Of a stretch of DNA of 20,354 nucleotides, positions 15,730 to 20,354 are shown one piece after another. The notes under the pieces are model-generated. The model had not been told where the DNA came from. It worked only from the letters and a program-made list of their open reading frames with translations, and ran no database searches. A program made the position numbers and the translations under genes. The DNA lies in assembly GCA_041855735.1 (NCBI GenBank), contig JBHAEV010000073.1, positions 1 to 20,354 of the forward strand, read 5' to 3'. The stretch is from CALALP01 sp041855735. Lineage in GTDB: Bacteria; Bacillota; Clostridia; Lachnospirales; Lachnospiraceae. Positions within the stretch are counted from its first letter, which is position 1; every line of letters begins with the position of its first letter.

Positions 15730-17457
15730 ATGAGTACATTACATATTTCAGCAAATAACGGGCCGATGCTGAATGCCTATCCCGACAGTTTGGGAGGTAC
15801 ATTGGCGGATATTACGGAATTACTGAGCAGAGAGGAATTAAAGGATGTGTTTGCATCGTTTTATATTTTGCCGAGTTTGTTCAATACGGATTTGGACAGA
15901 GGATTTTCGGTGATTGACTACTCTCTGAATCAAATGCTGGCGGATAAAGAGGATTTGGAGGAATTGCAAAAGCGCGGAATCGACTTGAAGCTGGATTTTA
16001 TTCTGAACCATGCATCCGTGCTTTCTTCCCAGTTTCAGGATATCATCAAAAAAGGAGAAGAGTCCGAATACAAGGATTTCTTCATCAACTGGAACAAGTT
16101 CTGGGAAGGTCATGGGGAAATGACGGCGGACGGATATATTCAGCCGGATGCAAAGAAGATAGAGCACATGTTTTTCCGCAAACCGGGCTTGCCGATTTTG
16201 ATGGTGCGTTTTCCGAACGGTGAAAATGTTCCATACTGGAACACCTTTTACCAGGAGGTAAAATATCCTCTTCTGGATGCGCAGGATTTGATGAAAAGCG
16301 GTGAAATCCAATATGCAACGGCAAATTACCTGGCAAAAATCTTAAATGCCGGCATACAGGAGGGAAAGACACCGGCACAGATTTTGCAGACGGATGCGTC
16401 GTCTCTGAATTCACTGACAAATGAGCAAAAGAAATCCGTTCTGGATCTGGTGGAGTCCGGGCGCATGTACCTCGGTCAGATGGATTTGAACATCAAATCT
16501 CCTTTGGTGTGGAAATTTTATGATGAAACCCTGCAAAAACTTTCGGAATACGGCGCAAAGATCGTGCGTTTGGATGCATTTGCCTATGCCCCGAAGGAAC
16601 CGGGTGAAAAGAATTTTTTAAATGAGCCGAGTACATGGGAAGTTCTGGATAAAGTGCGGAATCTGGCGGATCAGTACAATCTGACCTTGTTGCCGGAGAT
16701 TCATGCCGGTTACGGTGACAGGATTCATGAGGTGATTTCCAAAAAGGGATATCTGACCTATGATTTCTTCCTTCCGGGTCTGGTGATCGATGCCATCGAA
16801 AATCAAAGCGGTGAGAATTTGAAGAATTGGGCGAATGAGATACTGGAAAAGAATATACTCACGGTAAATATGCTGGGTTGTCATGACGGAATTCCGCTGC
16901 TGGATTTGAAAGGGATGATTCCCGAGGAGAGGATTCAAAAGATCATCGATACGGTGGTGAAAAGAGGCGGATTGGTGAAAGATTTGCACGGGCAAAAGAA
17001 TATCTATTATCAGGTCAATGCAACCTATTACAGTGCGCTTGGGGAAGATGACAAAAAGATGTTGATGGCAAGAGCCGTTCAGCTGTTTATGCCGGGTAAG
17101 CCGCAGGTTTGGTATTTGGATCTGTTTGCCGGAACGAATGATTATGAGGCGGTGAAACTTGCCGGAAGCAGCGGACATAAGGAAATCAACCGGACAAATC
17201 TCAGCATGGCGGATATTGAAGAGCGGATGAAATTGGATCTGGTACAGGATCAGCTGAAGCTTCTGGCATTTCGTTCGAAGTTCAAAGCGTTTGCGTTTGA
17301 CAGCAGGATTACCGTGGAAGCAAATGCGCATACCATGAATTTCACATGGGAAAAAGACGGATGTGCGGCAAAGCTGTTTGCGGACTTCGAGAATATGCGC
17401 TTTGCAATAAAGGCAAAGGATGAAAGCGGCAAGGAAGTGTTCTCCTTTGAAAATTAA
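15730..17457 (+). CDS. GH13 subfamily 18-like glycoside phosphorylase (sucrose phosphorylase relative)
   Basis: A 575-residue alpha-amylase-superfamily enzyme of the sucrose phosphorylase group, which splits alpha-glucosides with phosphate to give glucose 1-phosphate. Catalytic residues are visible: nucleophile D282 (VRLDAFAYAPKEPG), acid/base E323 (LPEIHAGYG) and stabiliser D386 (CHDGIP). Also typical are RKPGLP (150-155), TYDFFLPGL, NATYYSALG (430-438), MPGKPQVWYL, FAGTNDYE and INRTNLS. Relative to the Bifidobacterium enzyme as I remember it, there is an extra stretch of about 60-70 residues (around 175-245), which explains the greater length. No signal peptide, so cytoplasmic. The substrate may be sucrose, sucrose 6'-phosphate, glucosylglycerate or another glucoside; sequence alone does not decide. 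AGAGGGGA precedes the ATG. It forms an operon with the kinase. Confidence 0.88.
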   Translation: MSTLHISANNGPMLNAYPDSLGGTLADITELLSREELKDVFASFYILPSLFNTDLDRGFSVIDYSLNQMLADKEDLEELQKRGIDLKLDFILNHASVLSSQFQDIIKKGEESEYKDFFINWNKFWEGHGEMTADGYIQPDAKKIEHMFFRKPGLPILMVRFPNGENVPYWNTFYQEVKYPLLDAQDLMKSGEIQYATANYLAKILNAGIQEGKTPAQILQTDASSLNSLTNEQKKSVLDLVESGRMYLGQMDLNIKSPLVWKFYDETLQKLSEYGAKIVRLDAFAYAPKEPGEKNFLNEPSTWEVLDKVRNLADQYNLTLLPEIHAGYGDRIHEVISKKGYLTYDFFLPGLVIDAIENQSGENLKNWANEILEKNILTVNMLGCHDGIPLLDLKGMIPEERIQKIIDTVVKRGGLVKDLHGQKNIYYQVNATYYSALGEDDKKMLMARAVQLFMPGKPQVWYLDLFAGTNDYEAVKLAGSSGHKEINRTNLSMADIEERMKLDLVQDQLKLLAFRSKFKAFAFDSRITVEANAHTMNFTWEKDGCAAKLFADFENMRFAIKAKDESGKEVFSFEN

Positions 17458-17500
17458 TGTGCGCGTCGGGAAAATTTGCTCGACTTATCGGGAAAAAGTC

Positions 17501-17529
17501 TTTACTTAAACGTAGTTTTTGTTTACAAT
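17501..17529 (+). promoter_or_regulatory. Promoter of obg
   Basis: TTTACT (17501-17506), a 17-bp spacer and TACAAT (17524-17529). The start of transcription would be near 17536, giving a ~75-nt leader that contains a strong hairpin. No clear terminator separates the GH13_18 gene from this promoter. Confidence 0.6.
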
Positions 17530-17551
17530 AAAAGACAACAAAGTGAACTGG

Positions 17552-17577
17552 GCTAATTCTTCTTTGGAAGGATTAGC
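17552..17577 (+). other. Leader hairpin upstream of obg
   Basis: An 11-bp stem, GCTAATTCTTC (17552-17562) with GAAGGATTAGC (17567-17577), one T-G pair, loop TTTG. The following TTCGTGTTTCG is only mildly T-rich. It may be a weak terminator of the upstream operon, an attenuator, or an mRNA-stability or translation element of obg. Confidence 0.6.
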
Positions 17578-17610
17578 TTCGTGTTTCGTATGGACAAGAT
17601 TAGGAGGACT

Positions 17611-18888
17611 ATGTTTGCAGACAGCGCAAAAATCATAATCCGTTCCGGAAAAGGCGGAGACGGGCATGTGAGTTTTCGAAAGGAACTGTTCGTTCCTGCG
17701 GGCGGACCGGACGGCGGAGACGGCGGACGGGGCGGAGATATTATTTTCGAAGTGGACAAGGGATTGAACACACTGACGGATTTTCGTATGGTGAGAAAAT
17801 ACTTTGCCGAAGACGGGGAACCGGGAGGCAAAAGAAAATGCCATGGAAAGGACGGAAAAGACCTTCTGGTAAAGGTACCGGAGGGAACGGTCATTAAGGA
17901 TTTACAGACCGGCAAGGTGATTGCCGATATGAGCGGGGAGAATCAAAGAGAGATCATTCTTCGCGGCGGCAAAGGGGGGCTCGGCAATATGAATTTTGCA
18001 ACAGCTACCATGCAGGTTCCGAAGTTTGCCAAGCCGGGACAGCCTGGAAAAGAGCTGGAAGTGATTCTGGAGTTGAAGGTACTTGCGGATGTCGGTCTGG
18101 TCGGATTTCCGAATGTCGGCAAATCCACTCTCCTCTCAAGAGTGAGCAATGCCAGACCGAAGATTGCGAACTATCATTTTACGACATTGGATCCGCATCT
18201 GGGTGTTGTGGACGTGGCGGACGGTGTGGGCTTTGTCATGGCGGATATTCCGGGACTGATTGAGGGAGCGGCAGACGGTGTGGGTCTCGGGCATGATTTT
18301 TTGAAACATATCGAAAGAACCAAGGTCCTGGTGCATGTGGTGGATGCGGCTTCCACGGAAGGCAGGGATCCGATTGAGGATATTCTGGCAATCAATAAGG
18401 AATTGGACGCCTATGATCCGGAATTGCTAAAACGTCCCTGGCTGATTGCCGCCAATAAAATCGATTCCATCTATGTGGAAGGAGAAGACCCGATTCAAAA
18501 ATTGCGGGATCGATTTGAGCCCGGGGTGAAGGTCTGTCCGATCTCGGGGGTGACGGGTGCCGGCATCAGGGAATTGTTGTTCGCAATTGCGGATTTGCTG
18601 AAGACCGTGGACCGTACGCCGACCATATTCGAGAAGGAATATGTGGTGGATTATTCCACCGATCGGGATTTGCCGTACACGGTGGAAGTGGTGGACGGTG
18701 TGTTTGTGGTGGAGGGACCGAGAATCGAGAAAATGCTCGGATACACGAATCTGGATTCCGAAAAAGGATTCGACTTTTTCCAGAAATTCCTGAAAACCTC
18801 CGGAATTCTGGAAGACCTGGAAAAGGCGGGAATTCAGGAGGGAGATACCGTGAGAATGTACGGTCATGAATTTGATTACTACAAGTAA
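17611..18888 (+). CDS. obg: GTPase Obg/CgtA, 50S ribosome assembly
   Basis: Obg is an essential GTPase that binds the 50S subunit and links ribosome maturation to stress. The 425-residue protein has the Gly-rich Obg fold (1-158), the G domain with G1 GFPNVGKS (165-172), switch region FTTLDP, G3 DIPG (212-215), G4 NKID (282-285) and G5-like SGVTG. It also has a C-terminal OCT domain (about 338-425), as found in Gram-positive Obg. ATG 17611 fits the family start MFADSAKI, but AGGAGG is only three bases away. In-frame GTG 17581 and ATG 17590 exist, and GGAAGG lies before 17581, so a 5-10 residue extension cannot be excluded. It heads obg-yhbY-nadD-yqeK. Confidence 0.97.
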   Translation: MFADSAKIIIRSGKGGDGHVSFRKELFVPAGGPDGGDGGRGGDIIFEVDKGLNTLTDFRMVRKYFAEDGEPGGKRKCHGKDGKDLLVKVPEGTVIKDLQTGKVIADMSGENQREIILRGGKGGLGNMNFATATMQVPKFAKPGQPGKELEVILELKVLADVGLVGFPNVGKSTLLSRVSNARPKIANYHFTTLDPHLGVVDVADGVGFVMADIPGLIEGAADGVGLGHDFLKHIERTKVLVHVVDAASTEGRDPIEDILAINKELDAYDPELLKRPWLIAANKIDSIYVEGEDPIQKLRDRFEPGVKVCPISGVTGAGIRELLFAIADLLKTVDRTPTIFEKEYVVDYSTDRDLPYTVEVVDGVFVVEGPRIEKMLGYTNLDSEKGFDFFQKFLKTSGILEDLEKAGIQEGDTVRMYGHEFDYYK

Positions 18889-18959
18889 CACGCAAAACGC
18901 CGCGCTTCGATCGGGAGTGTTCGGCGTAAAGCGAATGCGGGGCAGATGAAAGGGAAATT

Positions 18960-19268
18960 ATGACGAGTAAACAAAGAGCGTATTTAAAGGGTCTGGCGAT
19001 GAAAATCGACCCGGTTTTGCACAACGGAAAGGCATCCCTGACCGATGAGATTGTGTTGGCGGTGGCGGAGGTTTTGGAAGCAAGAGAGTTGATCAAGATC
19101 GCCGTATTGAAGAATTGTACGGACGACCCGAAGGAGATTGCATCCGCTTTGGCACAACAAACCAGGAGCGAAGTGGTACAGGTGATCGGTAAAAAAATCA
19201 TACTCTACAAGCAGGCGGATGAGCCGGATAAACGAAAGATTAAAATCATCGGATTCGAAAGATCCTGA
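18960..19268 (+). CDS. yhbY: YhbY-family RNA-binding protein (CRM domain)
   Basis: A 102-residue single CRM-domain protein that binds pre-50S ribosomal particles. Visible signatures are LTSKQRAYLK-type start (TSKQRAYLKGLAM), PVLHNGK, and the conserved GKKIILYK strand near the C-terminus that follows the VVQVIGK segment. ATG 18960 has AAAGGGAA upstream. The 71-nt gap after obg contains a 6+4 bp hairpin (18897-18927) without a T run, so it is not a terminator and co-transcription with obg is likely. Its final codons and stop are the first unit of a 38-bp tandem repeat. Confidence 0.93.
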   Translation: MTSKQRAYLKGLAMKIDPVLHNGKASLTDEIVLAVAEVLEARELIKIAVLKNCTDDPKEIASALAQQTRSEVVQVIGKKIILYKQADEPDKRKIKIIGFERS

Positions 19269-19346
19269 AATGAGGGATAAACATCAGCAGATTCGAAAGA
19301 ACCTGAAATGAAGGATCAACATCAGTGGATATGAAAGAACAGGAAG
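19252..19346 (+). repeat. 38-bp imperfect tandem repeat starting in the end of yhbY
   Basis: Unit 1 (19252-19289, including the yhbY stop TGA) and unit 2 (19290-19327) are 33 of 38 bases identical. A partial third unit (GATATGAAAGAACAGGAAG, 19328-19346) follows. The units carry no open gene and fill most of the gap before nadD. Confidence 0.85.
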
Positions 19347-19401
19347 CGGAATGCTTTGTATCACGGATCAATGGAAGAGGTTTTGCAGAAGGTAGAGAAA
19401 A

Positions 19402-20031
19402 ATGCGACAGATTGGAATACTCGGAGGTACATTTGACCCGATTCACAAAGGGCATATCGCCCTGGCATTGAATGCGAAAAAGAAGTTTGAACTGGATGAG
19501 GTTTGGATGATGCCGAGCCCGAATCCGCCGCATAAGGCCGAAAAAAAAATCACGGATTATCGGTTACGGTCAAAAATGCTGAAAATTGCATTGCAGGATT
19601 ATCCGAGTCTTCAACTGTCGGAATTTGAAATTCAAAGACAGGGAAAGATTTATACCTATGAAACCTTGCAGGGATTGAATGCAAGCTTTACGGATGTGGA
19701 ATTCAGTTTTATCATGGGAGCGGACTCCTTATTTGAAATCGAAAAATGGGTCAGACCGGACATCGTAATGCGGGAAGCGAGAATACTTGTGGCATTTCGG
19801 GAGTATGCCATGGATGAGGAAGGTCGGGAGGCGACATTTTCGGAATTGAAAAAACAAATTGAGTATTTAACAGCAAAGTATATGGCGAGAATTTCGATCA
19901 TTCGATATAATAGAATGGATATTTCTTCCGGCATGATACGGGATATGGTTGCATCGGGAATGGACATTACGGAATTTGTAGACAAAGATGTGGCGGATTA
20001 TATCGCAAGGCATAACTTATATAAAGTATAG
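19402..20031 (+). CDS. nadD: Nicotinate-nucleotide adenylyltransferase
   Basis: NadD adenylates nicotinate mononucleotide to deamido-NAD in the final common steps of NAD synthesis. The 209-residue protein has the nucleotidyltransferase motif GGTFDPIHKGH (8-18), PSPNPPHK (38-45), GADSLFEIEKW (106-116) and the C-terminal ISSGMIR (174-180), equivalent to ISSTxIR. Length is typical. ATG 19402 has AGAAGGTAGAG upstream. It lies between yhbY and yqeK, a usual order in Firmicutes, and the yqeK ATG is 8 nt after its stop. Confidence 0.97.
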   Translation: MRQIGILGGTFDPIHKGHIALALNAKKKFELDEVWMMPSPNPPHKAEKKITDYRLRSKMLKIALQDYPSLQLSEFEIQRQGKIYTYETLQGLNASFTDVEFSFIMGADSLFEIEKWVRPDIVMREARILVAFREYAMDEEGREATFSELKKQIEYLTAKYMARISIIRYNRMDISSGMIRDMVASGMDITEFVDKDVADYIARHNLYKV

Positions 20032-20039
20032 GGGCAGGG

Positions 20040-20354
20040 ATGGATACAAGGCAAATCGAGATGATCAGGGAACGATTGAAAGAAGAGTTATCTGCGAAAA
20101 GATATGAACATACCGAGGGTGTGGCGTATACCGCGGCGGCACTGGCGATGTGTCATGGGGAAGATTATGAAAAAGCGTTGATTGCGGGCTTGCTGCACGA
20201 CTGTGCAAAGGGATATTCGACGGAGCAGCTGGAGAAGAATATTTTTCGCAATGGAATCAATCTGAGTGAAGAGGACAGACTCTGCCCTCAGATTTATCAT
20301 GCCATATACGGTCCGATTCTGGCAAAGGAGAGATACGGTATTGAGGATGAGGAA
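20040..20354 (+). CDS. yqeK: YqeK-family HD-domain hydrolase, 3'-truncated by window edge
   Basis: The first 105 codons run to the last base without a stop. YqeK proteins are HD-domain phosphohydrolases that cleave diadenosine tetraphosphate symmetrically to ADP. Visible metal-site residues are H24 (RYEHTEGVAYTA), H53-D54 (LLHDCAKGY) and H87 (QIYHAIYGP). The ATG at 20040 overlaps GGGGCAGGG as ribosome binding site, eight bases after the nadD stop, so translation is probably coupled to nadD. About 85-100 residues are likely missing. The next gene in many Firmicutes is rsfS or an LCP-family gene, outside this window. Confidence 0.93.
   Translation, partial: MDTRQIEMIRERLKEELSAKRYEHTEGVAYTAAALAMCHGEDYEKALIAGLLHDCAKGYSTEQLEKNIFRNGINLSEEDRLCPQIYHAIYGPILAKERYGIEDEE

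Noticed and set aside
18897..18927. A hairpin between obg and yhbY
   Set aside because: It has only a 6+4 bp stem with a large loop and no T run; not enough to call a terminator or regulatory element.
19252..19346. The 38-bp repeats considered as a CRISPR array
   Set aside because: The copies are directly adjacent without unique spacers and no cas gene is present.

Overview
The window looks like chromosomal core and near-core sequence from an anaerobic, low-to-mid GC Firmicute of class Clostridia, most likely a Lachnospiraceae-type organism. The evidence is a large single-chain pyruvate:ferredoxin oxidoreductase, AGGAGG-type ribosome binding sites, extended -10 promoters, the rplU-prp-rpmA block with a cleavable L27 N-terminus, and an obg-yhbY-nadD-yqeK run. 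The genus cannot be fixed from sequence alone. I see no tRNA, rRNA, CRISPR array, transposase or phage gene, and no gene-free stretch longer than 300 bases.

Layout: (1) 1-1.7 kb, the 3' part of a VanW/YoaR-type surface protein with a long Ser/Thr-rich tail, closed by a terminator. (2) 1.8-5.5 kb, monocistronic PFOR behind its own promoter and a ~100-nt leader with crossing complementary segments. (3) 5.5-6.6 kb, a convergent EamA-family transporter on the minus strand; dense terminators separate it from PFOR. (4) 6.6-8.2 kb, a divergent apbE (FMN transferase lipoprotein) plus NusG-domain-II-like membrane protein pair. (5) 8.2-13.5 kb, a three-gene operon: membrane-anchored clostripain-like C11 peptidase, XpaC-like membrane protein with an extra winged-helix-like segment, and TelA-like protein. 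(6) 13.5-14.7 kb, rplU-prp-rpmA with a strong promoter, an L21-type leader and a terminator. (7) 14.7-17.5 kb, a two-gene module of an orphan P-loop kinase and a GH13_18 (sucrose-phosphorylase-like) enzyme, with its own promoter. (8) 17.5-20.35 kb, obg-yhbY-nadD-yqeK, with yqeK running off the window.

How the parts may work together: PFOR feeds reduced ferredoxin to anaerobic energy metabolism, and ApbE matures flavoproteins of membrane electron-transfer complexes, so these could be linked physiologically. The L21/Prp/L27 and Obg/YhbY/NadD/YqeK blocks are ribosome-assembly and NAD/nucleotide housekeeping.

The two places most likely to hold undescribed biology are the kinase + GH13_18 phosphorylase pair, which sits between rpmA and obg where those genes are usually neighbours, and the peptidase C11-XpaC-TelA operon, which places an extracytoplasmic cysteine protease in one transcript with two envelope/stress-associated proteins of unknown mechanism.
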